Shown here: positions 1 through 10,003 of the stretch, piece by piece | How positions within the stretch are numbered: position 1 is the first letter of the stretch | How the letters are laid out: each line of letters opens with the position of its first letter | Assembly: GCA_950022295.1 (NCBI GenBank) | Contig: OX465600.1 | Coordinates: forward strand, 293,057,782-293,121,781 | Origin: Bromus sterilis | Lineage: Eukaryota; Streptophyta; Magnoliopsida; Poales; Poaceae | Direction of reading: 5' to 3' | DNA: 64,000 bases | The notes under the pieces: generated by a model | Told to the model about the DNA's origin: nothing | The model's input: the letters and a program-made list of their open reading frames with translations, nothing else | Database searches by the model: none | Position numbers and translations under genes: made by a program

Positions 1-2
1 AC

Positions 3-137
3 AAGTTTCCAAGGCATAGGAAGTGGGTCAGGCTTAAAAGTGTTTCACATTTGCTTCTTGATGCTCTCCTTTGCTTCAACTCTTATTCTCTTGTGAGAGC
101 ATCTTCTATGATCTTCATGCCTAGCTTAAAGGCATAA
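3..137 (+). CDS. C-terminal end of family N ORF2 (partial)
   Basis: Reading from base 3 gives an open frame of 44 codons ending in TAA at 135-137. Its sequence around RKWVRLKSVSHLLLDAL closely parallels the C-terminus of the ORF2 frame in the right-hand array (RKWVRLKCVSHLLLDAL at about 46,900 on the minus strand). This shows that the plus-strand element carries the ORF1/ORF2 cassette rather than the gag-like cassette of the middle array. Function is unknown. The start lies outside the window. Confidence 0.5.
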   Translation, partial: KFPRHRKWVRLKSVSHLLLDALLCFNSYSLVRASSMIFMPSLKA

Positions 138-150
138 AAGAAAGCGCTTT

Positions 151-164
151 CGGGAGGCAGCCCG
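151..164 (+). other. Conserved GC-rich hairpin block after ORF2
   Basis: CGGGAGGCAGCCCG can fold with a CGGG/CCCG stem. It follows the ORF2 stop codon closely and is preceded by AAAGCGCTTT. The same block occurs in reverse complement at 27766-27779, 33358-33371, 46798-46811, 52552-52565 and 58306-58319, always just beyond the last coding frame, whichever cassette is present. A role in RNA packaging, dimerisation or processing is only an inference. Confidence 0.5.
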
Positions 165-685
165 CAACGAATTTATGTTTTTATTTTTGCTTTTTTTCTG
201 TTCTTAGTGGTCTTGATGATTGTTACTACTGTAGCAACATCATTATATCTTTATTTTTCAAGCTTTGTGCCAAGTTTAGCCTCAGAGTGCTTGAAAGTTC
301 AAAAGTTGAAGCTTGCTGTCCAGAAACAGATTCTGTCTTCTTGACGGGAAAATTCGCGATAAATCACCAGATCATCTTTTTGATCTGAATTTTTTTGACA
401 GAATGCTCCATACAATTGGCTTTCTAGCCCCTGTTCAAAGTTTTTTGATTTGAGTTGCAGAAGTACCTCGAAAAAAATCCCCTTTCTCTGCTGTTCTGTT
501 TTTCTCAGCTTCTGCCCCAATTTTTCTTTTCGCAGTTTTGCAATCCTTAAGCTTGATTTTTCTTTGCAAACTCTTTTGGGCAGGCAAGAGAAACAGTAGC
601 TCTTCCTGGAAATCTTTATTTGCAGTAGAGGAAAATTATTTTATTAGGGTACTAACCCCTCTAATCAGCCTACAATGAGTTATGT

Positions 686-1105
686 ATGAAGGGAGTTTTC
701 AAGTGCGCGATGGAAGGTGATGAAAGAAGATTCAGGAGTGTCAAGCGCTCAAGCTTGGGGATGCCCAAGTGCACCCCCAATAAATATTCAAGGAGACTCA
801 AGCGTCTATGCTTGGGGATGCCCCCGGTGCATCCCCTTCTTCATCAACAATCATCGGTCTGTCTTTCGTTGCACTATATTTTTATCACTTCATGCGTTAT
901 GTGCTTTGCTTGGAGCATCTCGCTCTTTACTTTTCTAGGTTTGTTTTGCTTTCTTTGCTGTAGTAACAAGTTAGACCCCAACTTACTCTTTTGTGTGGGA
1001 GAGAAACACGCTTCACTTGAACTAGAACTCCTCATAGGATTTGCATGCTTATTTCTTTTAGCTGTGAGTTGTTCTTTTTCTTTTCTTAGCTGCTGGTCTG
1101 TTTAG
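686..1105 (+). CDS. Small conserved ORF (MKGVFKCA...) with hydrophobic tail
   Basis: A 139-codon frame starts MKGVFKCAMEGDERR. It contains two related peptides (SLGMPKC and CLGMPPV) encoded by the duplicated GCTTGGGGATG motif, then a hydrophobic stretch including HYIFITSCVMC. Related 88-codon frames with the same start and the same hydrophobic segment are at 46020-46286 and its tandem copies; the middle array has a frameshifted version. No domain is recognised. It lies in what otherwise looks like 3' untranslated sequence, so it may simply be an open stretch conserved by recent common descent. Confidence 0.3.
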   Translation: MKGVFKCAMEGDERRFRSVKRSSLGMPKCTPNKYSRRLKRLCLGMPPVHPLLHQQSSVCLSLHYIFITSCVMCFAWSISLFTFLGLFCFLCCSNKLDPNLLFCVGEKHASLELELLIGFACLFLLAVSCSFSFLSCWSV

Positions 1106-2729
1106 CTGTAGTGCTTTAGTTTTTCTAGAGCTTTTCTTTTCAGGTTGAACTTTCTATAGGTTGCATGTTTTATCTTGTTAGAGAGTTTGCCTGTTGCACT
1201 GAGTTCTGTGTCTTGACTAGAAAGTAGGTAGTTAAAGTTGCTTTTCTCTTTGAAGTAGTAACTTGCAATAGTTTTGAGGTATTTACTAGAGTAATGTTTG
1301 AACTTTTGGTGTCAAGAGCTCTTGCCTATTAGTGATAGATGTCGTATTTTGGGCAATCCGTGTGTTTTTCGAAAACCAAAAAACCCCTGTTGAGAACTCT
1401 AGCTACTAGATGGATCACTAACCTCTGGAGGGTTCGAATATTAGAGTACACTCACGTACCATGAGTCGAGGATGCGCAAGGATAACCAAACCCCCATACA
1501 CTCCTCCTCGGGGTACCTGTCTCTTTGTGAACCTCCTATTAGATTGAGAGTTACCGATAATAAGTGCATGAGTTCTTCGGACTAATGTGAGTATTCGAAA
1601 GTTGACACTTCCACCTACCCATACTTTTTCTAGCCTCTTCGGTACCGTGCATTGCCCTTTCTCACCTCGAGAGTTGGTGCATACTTCGTCGGTGCATCCA
1701 AACCCTTGGCATGATACGCTCTGTCATCATAAGCCTCATTATATCTTTCCTCAAAACAGCCACCATACCTACGTACAAGGCATTTCCATAGCCTTTCCGA
1801 GATACATTGCCATGCAACATCCACCCTCTCATGACTTGATCTTCATGTCATACATGCTACTTTCTTGATCGATGAGCCGCATGCTAGTTGGGCCTTTCCC
1901 TAATCATTGCTACATGACGCGCTAGTATCATTGCATATCCTGCTATCCTGGCAGAGGCATACATTTGCATCATGATTAGTTACATTTTCTTTTTGTGAGT
2001 ACCTTTGTAAAGTGTGAAAGATCTCCTATATTCTTGTAAAATATAGAGTATTGCCCCTAACGTGAGGAAAAGATCCCAAAGAGGACAAAATCAAAAGATC
2101 CCAAAGAGGACAAATGAGAGTTAAATAGAAAGAGCCATTGAGGCCACCAAAAAATAAAAATAAATATCCGTTGTATGGCAATCCCTACTCCTCACATCAT
2201 ATCTATCATATGGCCTTCTCTCGCCTATGATTTTCCTCATTGATGTGAGCCTTTCACACACCTTTTTGTCTTCCTCCTCCACCCTTTTTCTATTTCGCCT
2301 TTTAGGTGTCAACTTTCTTGCTCACGCTCATCCATTGCATGAGTGCTCAAAATATCGAAAGGGAGTGGATCAGTTTGACTTGTACCTGGCTAGTGGTCTG
2401 GGGACGAGTCCAGATAAGAATCCAAAGGAGATTAAGTGTGAAACTTTAGTAGATAGTTGTTCTCAACAACCTTTTTTCTCTTTCTTCCCAGTCCCTTGCT
2501 TGCACGCAAACACCATCTGGAGACATTCGAGTCACGGACAGCAAGAGATCTTGCACCTTTTGTTCTTTTGTTGCTTGTGTTAATGCCAATATAGACTCTT
2601 GCCTGTTAAGACTTGAATTGAATTGCATGCTTTGATTGCTTTACTTAACAGTCCTTATTTGGTTGTGTGGCATGTCACCACAGAAATTATGCTTGTTATC
2701 ATTTACCTACTCGAGGACGAGCAGGAATT
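1106..2729 (+). other. Non-coding 3' internal region of family N
   Basis: No reading frame here has recognisable similarity. The sequence is collinear, in reverse complement, with 24892-27002, 30481-32592 and 44279-46019 of the arrays, with scattered indels. It holds the two-copy minisatellite and ends at the polypurine tract. Short open frames are not supported as genes. Confidence 0.6.
2068..2114 (+). repeat. Two-copy 24-bp minisatellite
   Basis: AAAAGATCCCAAAGAGGACA is repeated twice. The equivalent place has three copies in the middle array (25781-25851 and 31371-31442) and two in the right array (near 45050-45096), so copy number separates sub-lineages. Confidence 0.8.
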
Positions 2730-2743
2730 AAGCTTGGGGATGT
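2730..2743 (+). other. Polypurine tract before the 3' LTR
   Basis: AAGCTTGGGGATGT abuts the LTR start TGATACGT. This is the position where plus-strand DNA synthesis is primed in LTR elements. The same tract flanks the matching LTR end in every family N copy. Two near copies of it occur at 751-763 and 808-820. Confidence 0.8.
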
Positions 2744-4381
2744 TGATACGTCCCAAACGTATCTATAACTTCTGCTTGCTCCATGCATGTTTTGTGTGAC
2801 TTTGCCATGTTTTGGTTGAACTTTATTACACTTTTAAACCAATTTGGACTAACTTACTAACTCAGTGCACCCAGTTGCCAGCTTCTGGTTTTCTGCTGTT
2901 TTTGTTTTTCAGGTTTTCCGGCTGATTAAAGTGCCCAAAAAATTCCGCAAAAATTCTATTAAAAATCAGCGGGCAGGAAGCTTCCGGAATAACCAAGGGA
3001 GAGAGCCGGGACCACCACCAGGGAGCTAGAAGGGTCCCTGGCGCGGCCCCAACCCTAGGGCGCGCCAGGCACCCTCCTGGCTGCCCTGGGTGGCCCCTCG
3101 ACGCCCCCTTCGCCTATATACCCCCCTCGGGGTAGAAACCCCTAAAGAAGAACTCTTTTTCGCGGAAACCTCTCTGTTCCACCGCCGCCGCCATTTTCAG
3201 ATCGGGGCTGCCTGGAGAAGCTGCCCCGGCACCCTGCCGGAAGGAGATCACCCCTCCGGGAGACCATCCATAGCCATGGACGCCTCCCGTATGTACCGTG
3301 AGTAGTCCCCCTTGGACCATGGGTCCGTGATCAGTAGCTATGTGATGTCCTCTCCCTCTTTTGTGCTTCCACTTTCGAGACCTCGTGAGCTGCCTCACAT
3401 GATCGAGGCACCTATGTAATTTTCTGCTGTTGCTATGCTGAGTTTGTTGGGATCTGATGGATTATGAGACTATGTTCAGATTGTGATGAGTAATATATTT
3501 GGTTTGCCCTTTTATATTTTGTTCTTGAGTAAATTCTTGCATGTTCTCCGTTGCAGTATTTGCTTTGGCCAAGTTATTTGCTTGCAACTCCAAGAGAGAG
3601 CGTTATGCTCGATTGTGGGTTCAGCCCCCTGATGTCTAGCTTGAGTGACAGAAACATGAGACTAGGGGATGTGTTGTTGCCACCAGGGATAAAACAACGG
3701 TGATTGTGCCTATTGGTGCAAGAATTGTTTACTTTACGCAAAGTTCTTTTAATGCAGTTGTCTGTTGCTTTGAGTTTACACTTTGGGTGGGATTCGCAAC
3801 TTAATACCAGCGAGATGTTCTGGATAGATATCTCAAGGTGGATGATTCATAGTAGATGTAGATGGATTTCGGTCTACTTACCTTGGCGTACTGCCCATTG
3901 CTTTTGAGCCATTCCTTTCTTTGCAGCATAGTTAGCATTGCGGTGCCTTCATAATCCTGTCAATTGCCCAACTGTGATTTGTTTACCTCGCTAGCATTTT
4001 TATCGTCTTTTGGGAGAGAGACATCACTAGTGAAAATCACGGGACTCCGGTCCTTCTTCATACCATTGTTCACACCCACTATTTACCTTTCTGTTTTACT
4101 TTTACTAGTACCTTTTTATCTCTTGCGTTTGATCCTTTGTAAACGACAAGGCCGGAGGAATTGACAACTCTTCTAAACTCGTTGGGAGCAAAGTTATTTG
4201 TTTTGTGCAGGTCCACGACAACTCCATGCATCAGAATAATTTCTGGCGCCGTTGCCACCTATCTTACTTATCGTTGAGTCCTACTGGAGACAAACCTTGG
4301 TATCTTTACTGAGGGAAATTACCGCTACGCTGCATCTCAACCTTCCACTTGGGGTAACCAACGAGGGGCGAGAAGCCATCA
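2744..4381 (+). repeat. Family N 3' LTR (complete)
   Basis: The 1638-bp LTR begins TGATACGTCCC and ends GAGAAGCCATCA (TG...CA). Its first bases form a perfect 7-bp stem, GATACGT-CCCAA-ACGTATC. It is collinear with the solo LTR starting at 18424 and, in reverse, with all array LTRs. The GC-rich part around 3000-3110 lies just upstream of the TATA box. Confidence 0.9.
3112..3120 (+). promoter_or_regulatory. LTR TATA box
   Basis: GCCTATATA follows the GC-rich block inside the LTR. The same place holds CCTATATAT in the solo LTR and CTATTTAT(T/C)C on the minus strand in array LTRs, so it is the likely core promoter that starts the retroelement transcript. Confidence 0.6.
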
Positions 4382-4478
4382 GCACTCAACCGAGATGAGC
4401 TATTTGGAGCAATCAATCGGGAGCTGCCGTCACGGCGCACTCAACCGAGATGAGCTATTTGGACCAATCAATCGGGAG
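4382..4478 (+). repeat. 55-bp direct tandem duplication
   Basis: Two head-to-tail copies start at 4382 and 4437. They match over 42 bases (GCACTCAACCGAGATGAGCT..., one mismatch), after which the second copy diverges. The first copy abuts the LTR end at 4381, so the duplication touches the insertion junction. Confidence 0.85.
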
Positions 4479-5212
4479 GTGCGCGGGGGCGGCAGGCGCA
4501 GTCCGACGACGCAGCCGACGAGCTCGGGGATGAGCGCGGAGGCGGAGAACCACTGCCCGCGGCTCGCTCGTCTCCTGCCGAGGACGACCGTCGCAATGCT
4601 GCCGACAGGGAGGGGGAGCCGGAGTGGCTCGAGGGAGGCCACGAGATACCACCGGGACGATGCTGGGCGACCAAGCGAGCGACGAGGGGCGCGGGCGAAA
4701 AGAGGAGGAGCCGGCTGGGCGGGCCAGCGAACGCAACTAGGAAAGCGCGGGTGCGGCGGCGGAACCGCTCTGGGCGCGGCCTTTGGGCTTGACGGCGTGG
4801 CCTTGCACTTGGAGAGGACCGCAACAATATGCTCGCCTGAAGAGGAGCGAGGCGCCACCAGCGAGATGCCGGGGCATTGCGCGGATGCCGGCGAGCTCGC
4901 ACGGGGAGGAGCTTGCCGAAGGGGCGCTGCCGGGATTGCCATCCGGGCAGCAGGTTGGAGGCGGGGATGAAGACGACAAGCATGCTACTGGCGCCCGTGG
5001 AGACGCCGGCACGCATAGCATCCCGGCCCGCGCACACAGCTTCCGGGCGGCTAGCCTGATGGATCCAGATCCAGATGAACTAGTACTCACGAAGCCGTTG
5101 ACGAAGCCGTCGACGAAAACGAAGACGCATCCGGGCGCCGACGCGCATGGCAATACCGGAGATGCTGCTGAAGAAAGGTCCCAGCCGGAACGTAGCTCCG
5201 GTCCCTGCATTA
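4382..5212 (-). other. GC-rich 5' internal fragment of an unrecognised LTR element
   Basis: This very GC-rich stretch lies directly downstream, on the minus strand, of a PBS and 5' LTR (5213-5959), so it should be the leader and possibly the start of gag of that element. It is cut at 4382 by the family N copy. Several overlapping frames of 150-190 codons are open on both strands, as expected from high GC content. None shows a zinc knuckle, protease or gag motif, so no coding call is made. Confidence 0.45.
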
Positions 5213-5232
5213 TGCCCCACGGTGAGCGCCAA
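5213..5232 (-). other. Primer-binding site
   Basis: On the minus strand TTGGCGCTCACCGTGGGGCA follows the LTR end after one base. It resembles the TGGCGCCCACCGTGGGG type of PBS found next to LTRs in many grass Gypsy elements, with one internal change. It fixes the element as minus-strand with its internal region to the left. Confidence 0.65.
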
Positions 5233-5233
5233 C

Positions 5234-5959
5234 TGTCGTGTGACGGCAGATGCCATGGGATGGCTAAAGAGGGGTAATGCTAGCAAGCGACGACGCTCCG
5301 GACGGGTCTAGGTACAAGCACGGTGGTGAACACAACGAAGTACCCAATTTCTGGGCTCTCCGTAGAGATAAAACCCCTACTCCTGCCTGTCTGGACTATA
5401 GACATATATCTGTACAGAGGTGCTCCTCGAGCTGTATGCACACCTGGCTGAGCTGACCAGTGCGTGAGCTAGCTAATGTTGGATGGATGAAAATGGAGTG
5501 AGCTCCACACACCACTCCACCGTGGGCATCCTTGCCCCTTATATAGGTGGTGGCAAGGTGCTCATGAGGGTGGATACAAGGGGAAGAAAACAAAAGAGAG
5601 TAAATGTGAGATGATGGGTGATGTGATGTAATGTGACATCTCACAACTACACTATTCATGATGTGACTAAAGGTGTACTTTCTTGTCTTATATGCTTGTC
5701 TTCTCTTACTTGTGTTGATACTTCGGTTGACTTCCGGGCAGCCGAACCGCGGGTAACCGACAGCCAACAGACGAGCAGTCGGCCGGGTGCGCGGCAGTCG
5801 GTGCAGAGCCCTTGCGAGTCGGACGAGCTGGGCGACAGTCGGCGCGGAGCAGCCGACAGGGTGGAATCGGCAGGCGCGCAGTCGGCGGGCGCGCAGTCGG
5901 CCGACGGAAATTGCGTCGAATCGGGGACTTTGGTATACCCAGGGGTAATTCTCCCGACA
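5234..5959 (-). repeat. 5' LTR of an unrecognised Gypsy-type element
   Basis: Read on the minus strand this 726-bp LTR begins TGTCGGGAGAATTACCCC and ends ACGACA. The outermost five bases are inverted (TGTCG/CGACA). A TATA box lies at 5538-5547 and a PBS follows. Between about 5720 and 5930 the motif CAGTCGG recurs five times in GC-rich spacing. The partner LTR is not in the window. Its start resembles that of the LTR at 41958 (TGTCG.GGGAAT.ACCCC), suggesting related families. Confidence 0.7.
5538..5547 (-). promoter_or_regulatory. LTR TATA box
   Basis: CCTATATAAG on the minus strand lies about 410 bases inside the LTR, upstream of the PBS. This is the usual arrangement for an LTR promoter. 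Confidence 0.55.
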
Positions 5960-6946
5960 GGGCTAGCGTGCTGGCCCTTTAGGCCGGCCCCATGTGGCCA
6001 ACTTTGGTCTTCATCGACCATGGTCACGTTGTGTAGTTTGAAAATTAATCTCGTTGAACTGAATGTGCTTCTCGCGCTTCCCGAGCTACGACATCATCCC
6101 TCATATGCCTGCTCGCATTTAAATTGTATATTTAATTATGTTGAATGCATCAATATTTTTTAAACACACACATATTTTATAAATCACATGGAATTTAAAA
6201 AACATAATTTTTTAAATGATTAATATATTTGTAAGCATGTAAACACTCTTTTGAATGACACTTCTTATATGTCTAACATGGCCATTCATTTTTATATGTT
6301 TATCATATGATTTTTTTGCCATATGTTTATTATATGATTTTTTGACATATCAAATTTGTTTAAATTATTTACTATGTCAAATTTAGCCAAAAAATCAATA
6401 TAAATTTGCCATCTCATGGGATATTATATTGGTAGTAAAGTTGATTTCCTTTAGTTGTTTTTTTGCCATATCTATGCCTTTTCCTCCCTGCCGAAAAGCT
6501 GTGCTCTTTCTTCCTGGTCTTTAATTTCTTCTTCTATTTTCTTTTCTTCGTAGTGTTCTTTCTTCCTGGTCTTTAATGGTCTTTAATTTCTTTTCTTCCT
6601 ACAAAGATTATTCTCTTCCTTTCCTAGCGCACCATCTAGCATGCTTTTCTCCAATTAGCCCACATCCCATTCTTATTGGCCCATGCAGCCACCAGCACAT
6701 GTGTTCTCGTTTTTTGTATTGAATCTTGTCCACGCAAACCAGACACCCACCAGGAGTCCATTCCCCAGCTACCCGCGCGTTAGGGTTTTGTCCTCGGCGC
6801 TTCGACGAGAGTTTCTTCGAAGTTCATCGTAGATTGATTCTGTGATTTCCTGGTGCGCATCTTGGATCCCGTGTCCCTATGTAGCCGGGGGTTCCTTGCC
6901 TTCGCCAGTTGGGTTTCTTCCTGCTAGGGTTTCGTGGTCATTGCCA
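5960..6946. other. Gene-free AT-rich and pyrimidine-rich stretch
   Basis: Bases 5960-6110 show nothing recognised. Bases 6110-6480 are strongly AT-rich and contain a 27-bp tandem pair. Bases 6480-6610 are pyrimidine-rich with CTTCCTGGTCTTTAAT repeated. Bases 6720-6946 become GC-richer and probably are the 5' leader of the pseudogene that follows. No supported coding frame was found. Confidence 0.6.
6294..6346. repeat. Two-copy 27-bp AT-rich tandem repeat
   Basis: ATATGTTTATCATATGATTT and the following bases are repeated at 6321 with small changes. The unit contains the palindrome ATCATATGAT. Confidence 0.65.
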
Positions 6947-7848
6947 ATGGCGGAGGCAGCGGGATCAAGTCAAAGATCGGTTCGTCGAGAGCCGGTGGAA
7001 GAGCTTCTTGTGAGGCTTCAGCTCCGTGAAGAGGAGGAAGACAACTTTGTGTGGGAGGAAGATGTGACGGAGCCACCACGGGCGGCGAAGTGGCTCGCTA
7101 TCGTCAGAGTCCACACCTCGGCGGTTTTCAGTCCGTCGGCGCTATATGATGATATGCGATCAGCGTGGAATCCGGCAAGAGAAGTGATATGGAGGAAAAT
7201 TGATAACAACTTGTTCATGACGTAGTTCAATTGCCTCGCACATTGGAATAAAGCAATGTTCATGGGGCCATGGTTATTCAGATACAAGGCTCTAATTATG
7301 GAGGAGTATGATGGCTTTGAGGATCCAAAAACAGTGGTGTTGGATAAGCTTTTGGTCTGGGCACAAGTGCTTCGGCTTCTTGACAATTTTTGGCATGATC
7401 AGATCATTAAAGGTTTATGCCGATCTATGGGTGAAATAACTGAAGTTCAGACTACTCTGCCTGCGGGTTATGCGGGAGAATTTTTCAAGGTAAGGGAAAG
7501 ATAAATGTATACAAGAAGCTGGCTAGATTTGTGTCTATCACAAAAGAACTCAAGAAGAGTTGGTACCAGGTTCAGTATGTGAAGATCCCAACCTTTTGCT
7601 ATCATTGTGGACTTATTGGGCATTGACATGAGGAGTGTGGCTCTGGAGAACACGATGAAACAACTTTTGAATGGGGATCTTTCATACTTGCTGATAGATT
7701 GAGTTTGGGCAGAGGCCGGGGTAGAGGAAAGGCGGGGAAAGATGATGCAGCTGATGAAGCACACCCCTTGGGTCGTGGAAGAGTACGTGGGAATGGTCTG
7801 GAAAGAGGCCGGGGTTGGTCAGGCAACCCTGCTGCTCCTTGTTGGCAA
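6947..7848 (+). pseudogene. DUF4283 / CCHC zinc-knuckle protein, LINE ORF1 type (broken)
   Basis: From ATG at 6947 the frame gives an N-terminal region rich in acidic residues, then the DUF4283-like core (WNKAMFMGPWLF, ALIMEEYDGF, VWAQV), then a CCHC_4-type knuckle CYHCGLIGH..HEEC, then an RG-rich tail (GRGRGRG). Such proteins are ORF1 of plant L1-type LINEs or relatives and bind RNA. The copy is dead: TAG at 7223-7225, a frameshift near 7500 and TGA at 7624-7626 inside the knuckle. It stops where family N LTR sequence begins, so the endonuclease and reverse transcriptase of a LINE are absent. A host DUF4283 gene is a less likely origin. Confidence 0.75.
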
Positions 7849-8499
7849 TGGATAGTGCTCCTCGTTGGCTACCCCAAGTGGAAGGTTGAGATGTAGACAT
7901 CGTTGAATTTCCCTCGGTGAAGATACCAAGGGTTGTCTCCAGTAGGACTCCAAGTTCAACGAGAGGGTGACAACGACGCCAGAAATTCTTTGCTAGCGTG
8001 TAGTTGACACGACCCTACACACAAATGCAAATAACTTTCCTCCCAACGAGTCAGAGAGGTTCTCAAACTCTCCGGTCTTGTTGTTTACAAAGGATCAAAA
8101 CACAAGGGGAAATAGTAATGGTGATTGCAACGAAAAGAAAATAAAAGAGGTAAAGGTGAACGGTGTAAACTATGGTGAAAATATGGACCGGGGTCCCACG
8201 ACTTTCACTAGTGATGTCTCTCTCCCAAAAGGCGAGAAAGAACTATGTTGGGTGAACAAATTACAGATGGTAAATTGACAGAATAATAAACGCACTGCGA
8301 TGCTAATTATGCTACAAGAAAGCTAGAGGCTCAATCGTATGGGCATTACGCCAAAACAAGTAGACCGTTTATCCATCAACATCTACTCACTAATCATCCA
8401 CCTTGAGATATCTATCCAAAACATCTCGCTGGTATTAAGTTGCGAACCCCAGACAAACTGTAGGATCAAAGCAATAGACAACTGCATTAACACACTATT
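7845..8499 (-). repeat. Family N LTR fragment (degenerate)
   Basis: CTCGTTGGCTACCCCAAGTG and the following 600 bases are collinear with the first part of the array LTRs as read on the plus strand. This includes the TTGTTTACAAAGGAT and TGATGTCTCTCTCCCAAAAG landmarks. The outermost bases are degraded, and similarity stops at ACAACTGCATTAA near 8480, leaving out the promoter half. It looks like an old truncated copy. Confidence 0.75.
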
Positions 8500-8701
8500 T
8501 TCTCCCTGGTGACAAGATAGATTTTACGCCCTCATCTCAAACTCCTGGTGGGTAGTAGAGAAAAATGAGTGCAAGATTGGAAGCAGAAGCATACCACGGG
8601 AGGAGGTCGGAGCCGACTGTATGCCCTCATCCCAAACTCGAAGGGGTCAACCAACTCGGCATCAGTCAGCAGGTGCATACGCCGGACAAGTTCCTCTTCA
8701 C
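8500..8701 (-). pseudogene. PF04195-like transposon protein, distal fragment
   Basis: The minus strand reads GEEELVRRMHLLTDAELVDP from 8701 downwards. After removal of the Gypsy element and one copy of its 5-bp target duplication, it continues in frame from the fragment ending at 17164. Recognisable coding ends after about 45 residues, around 8560, and the rest down to the LTR fragment is unassigned. It is the C-terminal side of the domain described at 17164-17981. Confidence 0.6.
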
Positions 8702-8706
8702 CCACG

Positions 8707-10003
8707 TGGTGACCCTCAACTGTAGGGGGTCGTTTGTAGCGTTTTCGCGGGTAAGTTAACCCAATTTATTGATTCGACACAAGGGGAGCCAAAGAGTATT
8801 TATAAGCTTTGACAGTTGAGTTGTCAATTCAACCACACCTGAAATATACTTGCTTGCAACAAAATATTAATAGAAACTGTGATAATAGTGATAGTGGCGA
8901 CAGCGAAAATAAACTAGTAGTAACCAGCAGGATTAAAAACACTACAGGCTAGGGAGATGGATGGTTGGGCGCTGCTTGGATAAGATTGAACATGAAATAG
9001 ATTCTAACACGGGGCGGCAAGGCACACAGAAAAGCAATGATCATCTAGGCAAATATCAAACATTAGGCATGTATCACGTACGTAGTTGTGCGTTCTTGCA
9101 ATAAGAACTTGCACAACATCTTTTGTCCTACCATCCCTCTACGAATGGGGCCAAAGGGAACTTATGGAGATTAAGGTGCTCCTGTCAAAGAGCACCGGAA
9201 CAAAGCAATAAACTCAATGGATGCATGAAATCCTCAAATTATGGACCCTCCCCTTTGGTGTCCCAAGCTGTCACCTTTGGGATCGCCGGTTCCGGACCAT
9301 AATAGGTGCATACAACTCATATATAGGATCAAGAACATAAATATACTCATGAAAACACAAGTGGCTCAGATATGAAAACATGGCACTCGGGCCCAAAGTG
9401 ACAAGCATTAAGAGCAACAAGTTGTAGCAAAGATGATAAACACCATAGTAGATGATAGGCAAAATGCCCCCAACAATCTGACGAACTATTACATGATCAA
9501 ACTCATCCAATCCCTACCATCCCCTTTTCCTACAACAGGGAATTACTCACACATGAGAAGAGAAGTCATGGAGGGAGGATGGAGTGGTGATGGTGAAGAC
9601 AATGGCGACGATCTCCCCTCTCCGGAGGCCAAATTAGCCTCCAGATTAGCCCTCCCGAGGAAGAACAGAGGGTGGCGGCGGCTCCGCGGCGGAAACTGGA
9701 AAAGCGACTTCTGTTTCGGGGTTTCCCGTTCACGGGAATAAATAGGGGCCTCAGTAGGGCACCAGAGGAGGGTGGGGGGAGGGAGGCGTCCAGCCAGCGC
9801 GGCGAGGGGTGGGGCCGCGCCAGCAGGGCGCCTGGAGCCCCTGTGGCCCCACTTCTGGCACATCAAAGTTTCTGGTGCGTGGATTTTCTGTGAATTTTCC
9901 CGGAATTTTCTGAAGCACCTAAAAATCCATAAATCTGCACATAATAAAACCATACAGGCAGCTCTGCTGAAAACAACGTCAGTCCGGGTTTGTTGACTAG
10001 TTA
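8707..10003 (-). repeat. 3' LTR, missing its inner end
   Basis: Starts TGGTGACCCTCAACTGTAGG on the plus strand and is collinear with 15777-17163 up to CAGTCCGGGTT at about 9990. After that the last 75-85 bases of the LTR, including the TGATACGTCTCAAACGTATC terminus, are absent. TATA-type ATAAATAG is at 9738-9745 (minus strand CTATTTAT). Confidence 0.85.

Larger units (their letters stand above)
1..4381 (+). mobile_element. Family N non-autonomous LTR retrotransposon, 3' half, cut by window edge
   Basis: The end of the internal region (1-2743) is followed by a complete 3' LTR (2744-4381). The internal part matches, in reverse complement, the internal regions of the two arrays further right: the end of an ORF2-like frame, a GGGAGGCAGCCC block, a small ORF starting MKGVFKCA, a 24-bp minisatellite and a polypurine tract. 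No reverse transcriptase, RNase H or integrase motif is present. The 5' LTR and 5' target duplication lie outside the window; the five bases after the LTR are GCACT. Element identity is clear; the family name is not assigned. Confidence 0.85.

Noticed and set aside
4430..5277. Overlapping frames of 150-190 codons on both strands in GC-rich DNA
   Set aside because: No domain or motif; long frames on all sides are expected at this GC content, and the region is explained as the internal start of an LTR element.
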